A stretch of DNA of 47,595 bases, taken from the NCBI RefSeq assembly GCF_002001005.1, contig NZ_MUNX01000039.1, positions 1 through 47,595 of the forward strand, given 5' to 3'. Numbering within the stretch: the first letter of the stretch is position 1; each line of letters opens with the position of its first letter. The notes beneath the pieces were generated by a model. That model was not told where the DNA came from and made no database searches. It saw only the letters and a program-made list of their open reading frames with translations. Shown here in pieces: positions 34,240-41,886 of the stretch. This DNA is from Flavobacterium sp. A45. GTDB lineage: Bacteria; Bacteroidota; Bacteroidia; Flavobacteriales; Flavobacteriaceae. The position numbers and the translations under genes are program-made.

Positions 34240-34268
34240 AAAAAAAAGGCTGCCCTTCTGGACAGCCT
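34240..34268 (-). terminator. Terminator of dnaK
   Basis: On the minus strand, AGGCTGTCC pairs with GGGCAGCCT around AGAA and is followed by a run of T, about 55 nt past the stop codon. Confidence 0.85.
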
Positions 34269-34322
34269 CTCTTTCATTTATTATACTATAAAGATGCACT
34301 GTTGTCCATCTTTACGAAATAA

Positions 34323-36206
34323 TTATTTTACTTCTTCGAATTCAACGTCTTCAACATTGTCTCCTTGTGCTTGAGCTTGTGGCTCAGCAGCAGCTTGACC
34401 TTGTTCTCCTTGAGCGTACATTGCTTCAGTAGCTGTTTTCCAAGCTGCATTGATGTTGTCAAGAGCAGTTTGAATTGCAGGAATGTCTTGAGATTGGTGA
34501 GCCATTCTCAATTCAGTCAATGCATACTCGATAGCTACTTTATTATCATCAGACAATTTAGCTCCAAGTTCTTTCAATTGAGACTCAGTTTGGAAGATCA
34601 TTCCGTCTGCTTCGTTCAATTTTTCAGCTCTTTCTCTTGCGATTTTGTCAGACTCAGCGTTAGCTTCAGCATCTTGTTTCATTCTTTCGATTTCTTCAGA
34701 AGTCAATCCAGAAGAGGCTTCGATACGAATGTCGTGAGATTTACCTGTTCCTTTGTCAGTAGCAGTTACTTTGATGATACCATTAGCATCGATGTCAAAA
34801 GCAACTTCGATTTGAGGAACTCCTCTTGGTGCTGGTGGAATACCATCTAAGTGGAAACGACCTATAGTTTTGTTATCAGCAGCCATTGCTCTAGCTCCTT
34901 GCAATACGTGAAGCTCAACAGATGGTTGAGAATCAGAAGCAGTAGAGAATACTTGAGATTTTTTAGTTGGGATAGTTGTGTTAGCTTCGATTAATGTAGT
35001 CATAACACCACCCATAGTTTCGATACCTAAAGATAAAGGTGTAACGTCAAGTAACAATACATCTTTTACATCTCCAGAAAGAACTCCACCTTGAATAGCT
35101 GCTCCAATTGCAACAACTTCATCAGGGTTAACTCCTTTAGACGCTTTTTTACCAAAGAATTTTTCAACCTCTTCAACGATTCTTGGGATACGAGTAGAAC
35201 CTCCTACCAAGATAACTTCGTCAATATCGTTTACTGTTAAATTTGCATTTTTCAACGCTTTAGCAACTGGTGCCATAGAACGTTTTACCAAAGAGTCAGT
35301 CAATTTTTCAAATTGAGCTCTAGTTAATTTTTTAACTAAGTGTTTTGGTCCTGAAGCTGTAGCAGTTACGTATGGTAAGTTAATTTCAGTTTCAGCAGAA
35401 GATGACAATTCAATTTTAGCTTTCTCAGCAGCTTCTTTGATACGTTGTAATGACATTGGATCCAAACGCAAATCAATACCTTCTTCAGCTTTAAATTCGT
35501 CAGCTAACCAGTCAATAATTTCGTGGTCAAAATCATCTCCTCCTAAGTGAGTGTCTCCATCAGTAGACAATACTTCGAAAACTCCGTCTCCTAATTCAAG
35601 AACAGAGATATCAAAAGTACCTCCACCTAAATCGTAAACAGCAATTTTTTGATCAGTTCCTTTTTTATCCAAACCGTAAGCCAAAGCAGCTGCAGTTGGT
35701 TCGTTGATGATACGCATAACTTTAAGACCTGCAATCTCACCAGCTTCTTTTGTAGCTTGACGTTGTGCATCATTAAAGTAAGCAGGAACAGTAATAACTG
35801 CTTCAGTAACTGTTTGACCTAAATAGTCTTCAGCAGTTTTTTTCATTTTTTGAAGTGTCATAGCTGACAATTCTTGTGCAGTGTACAAACGACCGTCAAT
35901 ATCCACACGTGGAGTATTGTTGTCACCTTTAACTACAGAATAAGGAACTCTTTTTGCTTCTTCAGTGATTTCAGCAAAAGAATGTCCCATAAAACGTTTG
36001 ATAGAAGCAATAGTCTTAGTTGGGTTAGTTACTGCTTGTCTTTTCGCAGGATCACCCACTTTAATTTCTCCACCTTCAACAAAAGCGATGATAGATGGTG
36101 TTGTTCTTTTTCCTTCAGCATTAGGGATTACTACTGCTTCATTACCTTCCATTACAGAAACACAAGAGTTTGTTGTACCTAAATCAATTCCGATTATTTT
36201 ACCCAT
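34323..36206 (-). CDS. dnaK: Molecular chaperone DnaK (Hsp70)
   Basis: A 627-residue Hsp70. The nucleotide-binding domain carries [49 protein letters not shown] and [12 protein letters not shown]. The linker [15 protein letters not shown] leads into the substrate-binding domain and a C-terminal helical lid, and the protein ends in the acidic EDVEFEEVK tail seen in bacterial DnaK. It folds nascent and heat-damaged proteins with DnaJ and GrpE, neither of which is adjacent here. It is transcribed alone; the upstream region carries two interleaved inverted repeats that may be regulatory. Confidence 0.98.
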   Translation of the reverse strand: MGKIIGIDLGTTNSCVSVMEGNEAVVIPNAEGKRTTPSIIAFVEGGEIKVGDPAKRQAVTNPTKTIASIKRFMGHSFAEITEEAKRVPYSVVKGDNNTPRVDIDGRLYTAQELSAMTLQKMKKTAEDYLGQTVTEAVITVPAYFNDAQRQATKEAGEIAGLKVMRIINEPTAAALAYGLDKKGTDQKIAVYDLGGGTFDISVLELGDGVFEVLSTDGDTHLGGDDFDHEIIDWLADEFKAEEGIDLRLDPMSLQRIKEAAEKAKIELSSSAETEINLPYVTATASGPKHLVKKLTRAQFEKLTDSLVKRSMAPVAKALKNANLTVNDIDEVILVGGSTRIPRIVEEVEKFFGKKASKGVNPDEVVAIGAAIQGGVLSGDVKDVLLLDVTPLSLGIETMGGVMTTLIEANTTIPTKKSQVFSTASDSQPSVELHVLQGARAMAADNKTIGRFHLDGIPPAPRGVPQIEVAFDIDANGIIKVTATDKGTGKSHDIRIEASSGLTSEEIERMKQDAEANAESDKIARERAEKLNEADGMIFQTESQLKELGAKLSDDNKVAIEYALTELRMAHQSQDIPAIQTALDNINAAWKTATEAMYAQGEQGQAAAEPQAQAQGDNVEDVEFEEVK

Positions 36207-36268
36207 TTTTAATATATTTAATTTTTATTGTATACTTATTTTAACGGCTCGAAGACTCTAAGGCAATC

Positions 36269-36344
36269 TTTATGCCAATATAAAAAACCGAGTAAATTGT
36301 CAGTTTTCATTACAATTGGCATAAAAGAATATGACAAACTGACA
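36269..36344 (-). promoter_or_regulatory. Interleaved inverted repeats upstream of dnaK
   Basis: Two perfect inverted repeats overlap: TTTATGCCAAT (36269-36279) with ATTGGCATAAA (36315-36325), and TGTCAGTTT (36298-36306) with AAACTGACA (36336-36344). The TGACA motif is also directly repeated (TGACAAACTGACA). They lie 60-140 nt upstream of the start codon, so they fit a regulatory role in heat-shock expression. Confidence 0.55.
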
Positions 36345-36361
36345 TTTTAAAAATCATTTAT

Positions 36362-36512
36362 CGAGTCAGTTCGCTATGGCTCGTGTGGGCAAGACCACAT
36401 TAGGAAAAGGGGCCAAATTCAGCACATGCTTATTCGTCCCCTTTCCCCAATGCGGTCGGGCTATTGCCATTACTTCGGTAATTTGGCGCTATCCCTCTTG
36501 CAGTCCTAAGAT
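36362..36512 (+). repeat. Hairpin-plus-tail intergenic element, copy B
   Basis: CATTAGGAAAAGGGG pairs with CCCCTTTCCCCAATG (13 of 15 positions, the others wobble-compatible) and the tail ATGCGGTCGGGC, TTCGGTA, GCTATCCCTC, GCAG follows. The tail aligns with copy A near 5.03 kb at about 42 of 60 positions, starting at the same place relative to the stem. Confidence 0.75.
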
Positions 36513-36532
36513 CATTAATATATGACAAGAAA

Positions 36533-37159
36533 TTATATTTTCTCCAGAAAATCCAATTTTATAATATCCCAAGATTTACCCAATAAACATAACGGATCAA
36601 AATCAGCGTCAGCCAATTCAAAATTCACAAACTGACTTTTCATATTCGAACAATCAATATAAGGATAGCGCTTTTCATAGAGACTAATCATTTCATCAAT
36701 GCTTACTTTTTCCAAATAATAATGCAAATCCCAAAAATCTTTTTTCCTTCCGCCATTCAAAACAACATCCAATTTCATTGCAATAATTTCGTATTCAGTA
36801 GCTATTCTTATATTTCCAACAATAAGCTCATCAAAAATAAATTCATCGGTATAATACAAATCCACTTTTACAAAATCATCTTTTGAATTTCCTACTTCAA
36901 AAAAAGTTCCAAACGAAACATTCTCAAGATTTCTAGAACTACAATAAGGATATTTGCTTTCAAGAAAACTTCTTATCTCCTTAAAATCAATCGAACCATA
37001 ATCAGCATCTGTAAACAAATCAATATCTACTGATTCTCTATGACCAATTTGCAAACTTAAAGCCGTTCCTCCAACTAATCGGAAAGGAGAAAATAATTCT
37101 TCTGTCATCAAATCAATTAAAACTCTTTCTAGCAATGGAGAAACTGTATTCCAATACAT
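36533..37159 (-). CDS. AbiEii/AbiGii-type nucleotidyltransferase toxin
   Basis: A 208-residue member of the DNA polymerase beta-like nucleotidyltransferase toxins. The motif VGGTALSLQIGHRES runs into VDIDLF, giving the metal ligands Asp45 and Asp47; a third acidic strand is VKVDLYYTDE, and the C-terminal half carries AMKLDVVLNGGRKKDFWDLH, the usual family lysine/arginine/aspartate block. Such toxins (AbiEii, MenT) transfer nucleotides, for instance to tRNA, and arrest growth. The gene starts two nt after the stop of the Xre-type gene, a typical antitoxin-first arrangement. Target unknown. Confidence 0.9.
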   Translation of the reverse strand: MYWNTVSPLLERVLIDLMTEELFSPFRLVGGTALSLQIGHRESVDIDLFTDADYGSIDFKEIRSFLESKYPYCSSRNLENVSFGTFFEVGNSKDDFVKVDLYYTDEFIFDELIVGNIRIATEYEIIAMKLDVVLNGGRKKDFWDLHYYLEKVSIDEMISLYEKRYPYIDCSNMKSQFVNFELADADFDPLCLLGKSWDIIKLDFLEKI

Positions 37160-37161
37160 AA

Positions 37162-37629
37162 TTAACGTGTTAACTTTTCAGGATATTTCAAATTAATTCT
37201 ATCAACTTCTTCTTTTCCGTAAAACCGAATAATTTCGTCCTGTTCGGTTTTAGTGCCATATGCAAAAACTCTTCTTACAACTGCGATTTTCATCAATTTC
37301 CAATCAATTTTATCAAAAGTAGTATCCCAAAACACACCTTTTCTCAATTTTGACAAGTCAGGTTTGTAATTTCGGTCTCTCTTCGCTTCCTTAATATCAT
37401 AGAAAACCTGAAGAGTCATCAAGAAACCCTCTTCCATTTCCAATTCCTTTTCTATTTTAAGTGACAAATCAACATTCATTCTCCTAGTCCCTTTTATAAT
37501 GGCACCCAAAGTTTGAGGATGCTCATCAACCAAAAGCGCAAATTGTCTTTTGTTAATGCCTCTTTTTTTCAATTCCCTTTCTACAATTTTACCGGGATGA
37601 ACTCCTTTTATAATATCTAGCGTTTTCAT
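37162..37629 (-). CDS. Xre-type antitoxin/regulator paired with the AbiEii-like toxin
   Basis: A 155-residue protein. Residues 8-65 form a HigA-like helix-turn-helix (GKIVERELKKRGINKRQFAL, then HPQTLGAIIKGTRRMN). The C-terminal part (GVFWDTTFDKIDWKLMKIAV, RRVFAYGTKTEQDEIIRFYG) resembles the DUF6922-type module often found next to nucleotidyltransferase toxins. The classical AbiEi antitoxin has a different winged helix, so this is a variant pair. It precedes the toxin gene with a two-nt gap and has a 16-bp dyad in its promoter, which suggests that it represses itself. Confidence 0.87.
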   Translation of the reverse strand: MKTLDIIKGVHPGKIVERELKKRGINKRQFALLVDEHPQTLGAIIKGTRRMNVDLSLKIEKELEMEEGFLMTLQVFYDIKEAKRDRNYKPDLSKLRKGVFWDTTFDKIDWKLMKIAVVRRVFAYGTKTEQDEIIRFYGKEEVDRINLKYPEKLTR

Positions 37630-37677
37630 CTGAAATTCCTATTTGTTTCTATTAAATAAAACTACGATTTCACAATA

Positions 37678-37699
37678 CAAATATAAACAAAATTGTTTA
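37678..37699 (-). promoter_or_regulatory. -7 element and autoregulatory dyad of the toxin-antitoxin operon
   Basis: On the minus strand the -7 element TATATTTG (37678-37685) abuts the perfect dyad TAAACAA-AA-TTGTTTA (37684-37699). A repressor bound there would block the promoter. No -33 match is seen. Confidence 0.6.
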
Positions 37700-37724
37700 C
37701 ACTCGTGCTAAAAAATGTGGCTGA

Positions 37725-38060
37725 TCAATACAACAACCATTTCTTAGATGCTGTATTCCAACCTGCTTGATTTTCATAGTCAACAAAGAAAATTTTTAAA
37801 TCAGCTTGATTTTCATAATCCACAAAAAACACTTTCTTTTTTGACTGATTGGCATATTCGGTAAAAAACCATTTTCCATCATTATCGCCTGCCTGATTTT
37901 CATACTTTACTTTGAATACTTTCAGATCTGCCTGGTTTTCATATTTAACAACATAAATTTTCACATCGGCCTGATTTTCATAATCCACCGAAAATACTTT
38001 TTGAGCTTTACTGTTTCCAAAAGCTAACAACATCACTGTAAAAATCAATAGCTTTTTCAT
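37725..38060 (-). CDS. Septoil-knot (DUF6150) family secreted repeat protein
   Basis: A 111-residue protein with a signal peptide (MKKLLIFTVMLLAFGNSKAQ) and a mature part built of about six repeats of 12-16 residues with the pattern K-hydrophobic-F-x-V-x-YENQAD: KVFSVDYENQADV, KIYVVKYENQADL, KVFKVKYENQAGD, KWFFTEYANQSK, KVFFVDYENQADL, KIFFVDYENQAGW, ending KKWLLY. From memory this is the DUF6150 family, now called the 7(1) septoil knot domain because structure prediction shows a seven-crossing knot. Function unknown; the signal peptide places it outside the cytoplasm. It is monocistronic. Confidence 0.85.
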   Translation of the reverse strand: MKKLLIFTVMLLAFGNSKAQKVFSVDYENQADVKIYVVKYENQADLKVFKVKYENQAGDNDGKWFFTEYANQSKKKVFFVDYENQADLKIFFVDYENQAGWNTASKKWLLY

Positions 38061-38105
38061 TTTATATAGTTCTAAATTTTATACCCTAAAAATAATAAAA
38101 AACAA

Positions 38106-38162
38106 ACCGCAGATACGCAGATTATGAAAAACAATATTTTCTATAATCTGCATATCTGCGGT
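38106..38162. repeat. Inverted repeat of CGCAGAT units
   Basis: Arms of 20 nt (38106-38125 and 38143-38162) pair at 19 of 20 positions around a 17-nt loop. Each arm has two CGCAGAT-like units. It lies between two minus-strand genes, before the stop of one and the start of the other, and may also end transcription. Confidence 0.85.
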
Positions 38163-38220
38163 ATTTTTATAAACCAATGTTTGTTTTAATCTTTCTGTTG
38201 TCGATAAAGTCAAAAAGTAA

Positions 38221-39000
38221 TTAGGCAACCAATTTAAAACCAACATAAAATAGCATCATAGCAATTGCATTTCTAAGCAATAAATCAGGAAGTTTTCCAC
38301 TCAACATACTACCTAAATATATACCAGGCAACGATCCCAATAATAAATATCCCAATATATTTAAATCTAAATTTCCCATCGAAGCATGTCCTAATCCGGC
38401 AACAAGCGTCAGAGGTACTGCGTGTGCAATCTCCGTTCCCACCAACTTTGGGGTTGGCAAAAGCGGATATAGAAAAAATAAAGTTACTGTCCCCAAGGCT
38501 CCAGCACCAATAGAAGTAAGTGTAACTGTCGCACCCAACATCACACCTATAGCAACCGTCAATAAATTTTGAGTTCTACTCTCACTATGGAATTTATCTC
38601 CAGCATGTTTTTGCGAAAAAACCAACAATTTCTTTTTGAATATAATCGCTACCGAAGTAAACAGCAATGCCCATCCCAAACTATACTTTATAACCTTATT
38701 CAAAACTTCAAGATCTGTTTTCAAACTATGAAGAATCCATAAAGTCAATAAAGCAGCCGGAACACTACCCAAAGTTAACCACCCTGTTATTGTCCAATTA
38801 ATATTTTTTTTCTTGTTATGAACAAAAACACCACCTGATTTTGTAATAGCGGCATATAACAAATCGGTACCAACCGCAGTCGAAGGAGGTATCCCAAACC
38901 ACAATAATATGGGAGTCATTAAAGACCCTCCTCCCACGCCTGTCATCCCAACAATAAAACCAACCACTAATCCTGCAATTATTAATCCCACTAAATCCAT
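38221..39000 (-). CDS. TauE/SafE family sulfite/anion exporter
   Basis: A 259-residue inner-membrane protein with about eight helices. It has the family repeats: an N-terminal LIIAGLVVGFIVGMTGVGGG followed by SLMTPILLWFGIPPSTAVGTDLLYA, and a C-terminal half with TSIGAGALGTV and PKLVGTEIAHAVPLTLVAG. The central GVGGG and the GT-D/E elements are the signature of TauE/SafE permeases, which export sulfite, sulfoacetate and related anions. Substrate unknown. It is a single gene with a canonical promoter. Confidence 0.9.
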   Translation of the reverse strand: MDLVGLIIAGLVVGFIVGMTGVGGGSLMTPILLWFGIPPSTAVGTDLLYAAITKSGGVFVHNKKKNINWTITGWLTLGSVPAALLTLWILHSLKTDLEVLNKVIKYSLGWALLFTSVAIIFKKKLLVFSQKHAGDKFHSESRTQNLLTVAIGVMLGATVTLTSIGAGALGTVTLFFLYPLLPTPKLVGTEIAHAVPLTLVAGLGHASMGNLDLNILGYLLLGSLPGIYLGSMLSGKLPDLLLRNAIAMMLFYVGFKLVA

Positions 39001-39020
39001 AGATATTATGTTATTTTTGA

Positions 39021-39050
39021 CAAAAATAGATAAAACATTATGATATCCAA
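39021..39050 (-). promoter_or_regulatory. Promoter of the TauE/SafE gene
   Basis: On the minus strand, TTG, 19 nt, then TATTTTTG is a full match to the Bacteroidota consensus, ending about 20 nt before the start codon. The gap to rlmH otherwise holds no gene. Confidence 0.75.
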
Positions 39051-39203
39051 GTCATTTAACCAAAAAATAAAAAAAATTAAATACCATAGGATTCAACAAG
39101 GCCTTTGATGTAAACTTGCTCAGGAATTATACCATAAACCTTTATTTTACACCAAGAAAAAGAAAGTCCTTTTGTAACTTTGCATCTTTGAAATAGAATA
39201 AAG

Positions 39204-39677
39204 ATGAACATCAAACTTATCGCCATAGGCAAAACCGACAATAAATCATTACAAACCTTAATTGACGATTATACTAAACGATTGTCTTTTTATATCAAGT
39301 TTGATTTGGAAATTATTCCAGATATCAAAAACGTAAAAAACTTATCGGAAAGCCAGCAAAAAGAAAAGGAAGGTGAACTTATTTTATCTAAAATCACTCC
39401 AACTGACCAGCTCATTTTATTGGATGAGAATGGAAAAACTTTTTCCAGTGTTGACTTTTCAACCGAATTGCAGAAGAAGATGAACTCGGGTGTAAAAACA
39501 TTGGTTTTTGTCATTGGTGGTCCTTACGGTTTTTCAGACACAGTTTATGCCAAGGCAAATGGTAAAATATCACTTTCACTAATGACATTTTCACATCAGA
39601 TGGTGCGTTTGTTTTTTATCGAGCAATTGTATCGCGGATTTACCATTTTAAGAAACGAACCGTATCATCATCAGTAG
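39204..39677 (+). CDS. rlmH: 23S rRNA (pseudouridine-1915-N3) methyltransferase RlmH
   Basis: A 157-residue SPOUT-class methyltransferase that methylates pseudouridine 1915 in helix 69 of 23S rRNA. Its AdoMet-binding trefoil-knot region is FVIGGPYGFSDTVYAKANG with ISLSLMTFSHQMVRLFFIEQ, and the C-terminus LYRGFTILRNEPYHHQ is the family signature almost to the letter. Length is standard. A TAACTTTG -7 element lies about 20 nt upstream. It converges on the neighbouring lipoprotein gene with 15 nt between. Confidence 0.96.
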   Translation: MNIKLIAIGKTDNKSLQTLIDDYTKRLSFYIKFDLEIIPDIKNVKNLSESQQKEKEGELILSKITPTDQLILLDENGKTFSSVDFSTELQKKMNSGVKTLVFVIGGPYGFSDTVYAKANGKISLSLMTFSHQMVRLFFIEQLYRGFTILRNEPYHHQ

Positions 39678-39692
39678 TTACAGTTACAGATG

Positions 39693-40310
39693 TTAGTAAG
39701 CAAATTCATGGTTCGAGATAAATTTCCACTCGATACTTTTTACAAAAATTTTCAGATTGACATACGTGCCAAAATTCATGTTTTTGTCAAAGCAGTAGTA
39801 AACATCATTATTTGAAGAGTTATTTTTAATATGATTTTCCAAATCATTTTTAGCAATCTCTTTGCTATTAACTAATATTTTATTGTTCTTATCAAAAAAA
39901 ACAATCACTCCATTTTTAGGCTTTTCCATTTTATAATACACTTTCGTAAAAGGAATAAACGCCAGATTCTTGCCAATCGAATCTGCATACGAATAATAGT
40001 TTTCGGCAGTTTCATTTTTATGAGCGCTGTCTCCCCGTTTTTTTTCCTGCATTTTCATCACTTCTGGAATTACCAGCCGCAACGGTAAACGCTTGTCAAT
40101 ATTCAAAACCCAATTGGTTGTACCAATGCTATTTTTCCTGTTCACTTCTGCCAAAGTATCTTTCCCTTTTATTCTAAAAAAAATATAAATAGGCGATAAA
40201 TCCACAACATCTTTAACTACAGTTCGATCTGCTTTTGGCAACAAAATATCTTCTTTGTTTCCACAAGAAATACACAGCAATAGTACAATTCCAAATAAAT
40301 ATTTTATCAT
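39693..40310 (-). CDS. Flavobacterial lipoprotein, unknown
   Basis: A 205-residue lipoprotein: signal MIKYLFGIVLLLCISC with lipobox and Cys16. The mature part is alpha/beta with SPIYIFFRIKGKDTLAEVNR, NWVLNIDKRLPLRLVIPEVM and NGVIVFFDKNNKI, a pattern I know only as conserved in flavobacteria next to folP. No enzymatic motif is seen. It starts two nt after the folP stop, so it forms a two-gene operon with it; a link to folate metabolism is not evident, and the pairing may be only genomic neighbourhood. Confidence 0.85.
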   Translation of the reverse strand: MIKYLFGIVLLLCISCGNKEDILLPKADRTVVKDVVDLSPIYIFFRIKGKDTLAEVNRKNSIGTTNWVLNIDKRLPLRLVIPEVMKMQEKKRGDSAHKNETAENYYSYADSIGKNLAFIPFTKVYYKMEKPKNGVIVFFDKNNKILVNSKEIAKNDLENHIKNNSSNNDVYYCFDKNMNFGTYVNLKIFVKSIEWKFISNHEFAY

Positions 40311-40312
40311 TA

Positions 40313-41128
40313 TTAACTCAATTTACTAAATAAACGAATACATTCAACCGCTTCTTTCACATCATGAACCCGAAGTATTTTTGCTCCTTTGGTTAACGAA
40401 ATCGTATTCAAAACCGTGGTGCCGTTTAGTGCCATTTCGGCGTTTGTCTCCAATGTTTTATAAATCATAGATTTTCTAGAAATCCCAACTAACAAAGGCA
40501 ACTCCAGCATTTGAAACAATTCCAGTTTTTGCATAACGCCATAATTTTGCTCCAATGTTTTAGCAAAACCAAAACCGGGATCCACGATTAAATCATTTAT
40601 TCCAAGTGCTCTCGCTGCAGCAATTCGTTCCGAAAAATAGAAGAGCATTTCCTTAATTATATCCTCGTATTGCGTATGTTCCTGCATTGTTTGTGGCGTT
40701 CCCTTCATATGCATCATAATATATGGAACTTGGAATTTAGCAATGGTTTGCAGCATTTTGTCATCCAATTTACCGGCCGAAATATCATTGATGATTGCAG
40801 CGCCATTTTCAATGCAAATCTTTGCTACTCCAGCCCGAAAAGTATCAATTGACAATATAATCTCCGGAAATTGTTTTTGAAGCAAATTTACAACAGGAAT
40901 TATCCTCGAAATCTCTTCTTCCTCAGAAACAAACTCAGCATTAGGTTTACTAGAATACGCTCCAACATCAATAAAATCAGCTCCTTCGTAGAGCATTTTT
41001 TCAACCCTTTCCAGAAGTTCGTTTTCATTTTTATACTTTCCACCGTCAAAAAAAGAGTTGGGAGTTATATTCAAAATCCCCATCACTTTTGGCGTCGACA
41101 AGTCAATAAGTTGCCCTTTACAGTTCAT
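40313..41128 (-). CDS. folP: Dihydropteroate synthase
   Basis: A 271-residue TIM-barrel enzyme joining 6-hydroxymethyl-dihydropterin pyrophosphate and p-aminobenzoate in folate synthesis. The signatures are present: VMGILNITPNSFFDGGKY (first loop), DVGAYSSKP (second loop, usually with GESTRPG; the flavobacterial form differs), SIDTFRAGVA, IINDISAG, DPGFGFAKTLEQNYG and GISRKSMI. Length is normal. It is the first gene of a pair with the lipoprotein. Confidence 0.95.
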   Translation of the reverse strand: MNCKGQLIDLSTPKVMGILNITPNSFFDGGKYKNENELLERVEKMLYEGADFIDVGAYSSKPNAEFVSEEEEISRIIPVVNLLQKQFPEIILSIDTFRAGVAKICIENGAAIINDISAGKLDDKMLQTIAKFQVPYIMMHMKGTPQTMQEHTQYEDIIKEMLFYFSERIAAARALGINDLIVDPGFGFAKTLEQNYGVMQKLELFQMLELPLLVGISRKSMIYKTLETNAEMALNGTTVLNTISLTKGAKILRVHDVKEAVECIRLFSKLS

Positions 41129-41137
41129 TTATTTTTA

Positions 41138-41240
41138 GTTTAAAAGTTTAAGACAGTTTAAAGTTGTTTAAAATTGTTTAAAATTGAACTAGACTCCCCA
41201 GCAACTCTTAAACCTATAAAACATTTAAACATTTAAACTT
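41138..41240. repeat. Inverted array of GTTTAAA units
   Basis: The left part has five GTTTAA(A/G) units (AGTTTAAAAGTTTAAGAC, GTTTAAAGTTG, GTTTAAAATTG twice) and the right part the complements (CTTAAACC, ATTTAAAC twice). The centre is ACTAGACTCCCCAGCAACTC. It lies between divergent folP and the DUF1599 gene and has the same design as three other repeats in the window. Confidence 0.65.
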
Positions 41241-41286
41241 TATTTTTCTTATTTTTGGTGCAATTTTATACAAATATACATCAATA

Positions 41287-41826
41287 ATGAAGAATACTTC
41301 ACAAGAATATGACAAGGTGATTGCCATTTGCCGCACACTTTTTATCAATAAAATGAAAGATTATGGTAGTGCCTGGCGCATTTTGAGACTTCCTTCCCTA
41401 ACCGATCAAATTTTCATAAAAGCCCAAAGAATAAGAAGCTTGCAAGAAAATGATGTCCGTAAAGTCGATGAAGACGAAACTGGAGAATTCATCGGTATCA
41501 TCAATTATTCGATTATGGCTTTAATTCAATTGGAATTGGGTGTAGTTGATCAACCCGATTTAGAAACCGAAAGAGCAACTCAATTATACGATGCCAAAGT
41601 AGCTTTGACCAAGGAATTGATGGAAAACAAAAATCACGATTATGGAGAAGCCTGGCGTGATATGCGTGTAAGTTCACTTACAGATTTGATTTTGCAAAAA
41701 CTACTTCGTGTAAAACAAATTGAAGACAACAAAGGAAAAACTATCGTCTCTGAAGGAATTGATGCTAATTATCAGGACATGATTAATTATTCCATTTTTG
41801 CTTTGATTTTGATGAACAAAAAATAA
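41287..41826 (+). CDS. DUF1599 domain protein with internal duplication
   Basis: A 179-residue cytoplasmic protein built of two similar halves: residues 18-85 (MKDYGSAWRILRLPSLTDQI, then GIINYSIMALIQLELG) and 113-176 (NHDYGEAWRDMRVSSLTDLI, then DMINYSIFALILMN). The motif DYG-AWR...LTD..L.K..R....E.. is the DUF1599 signature, which has been described as a nucleotide-modification-associated domain in phage genomes; here it is chromosomal. Function is unknown. The gene heads a run of same-strand genes reaching tpiA and starts 60 nt before the BT_3928-type gene. Confidence 0.88.
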   Translation: MKNTSQEYDKVIAICRTLFINKMKDYGSAWRILRLPSLTDQIFIKAQRIRSLQENDVRKVDEDETGEFIGIINYSIMALIQLELGVVDQPDLETERATQLYDAKVALTKELMENKNHDYGEAWRDMRVSSLTDLILQKLLRVKQIEDNKGKTIVSEGIDANYQDMINYSIFALILMNKK

Positions 41827-41886
41827 AATTTCTGAGCTTCAAATAAAGTTTCTAAAAGAGTATTATTAAAAAACAAATCCCCAAAA

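Noticed and set aside
34365..36261. Several frames antisense to dnaK
   Set aside because: They are Ser/Cys/Phe-rich mirror frames of a highly biased gene and have no family similarity.
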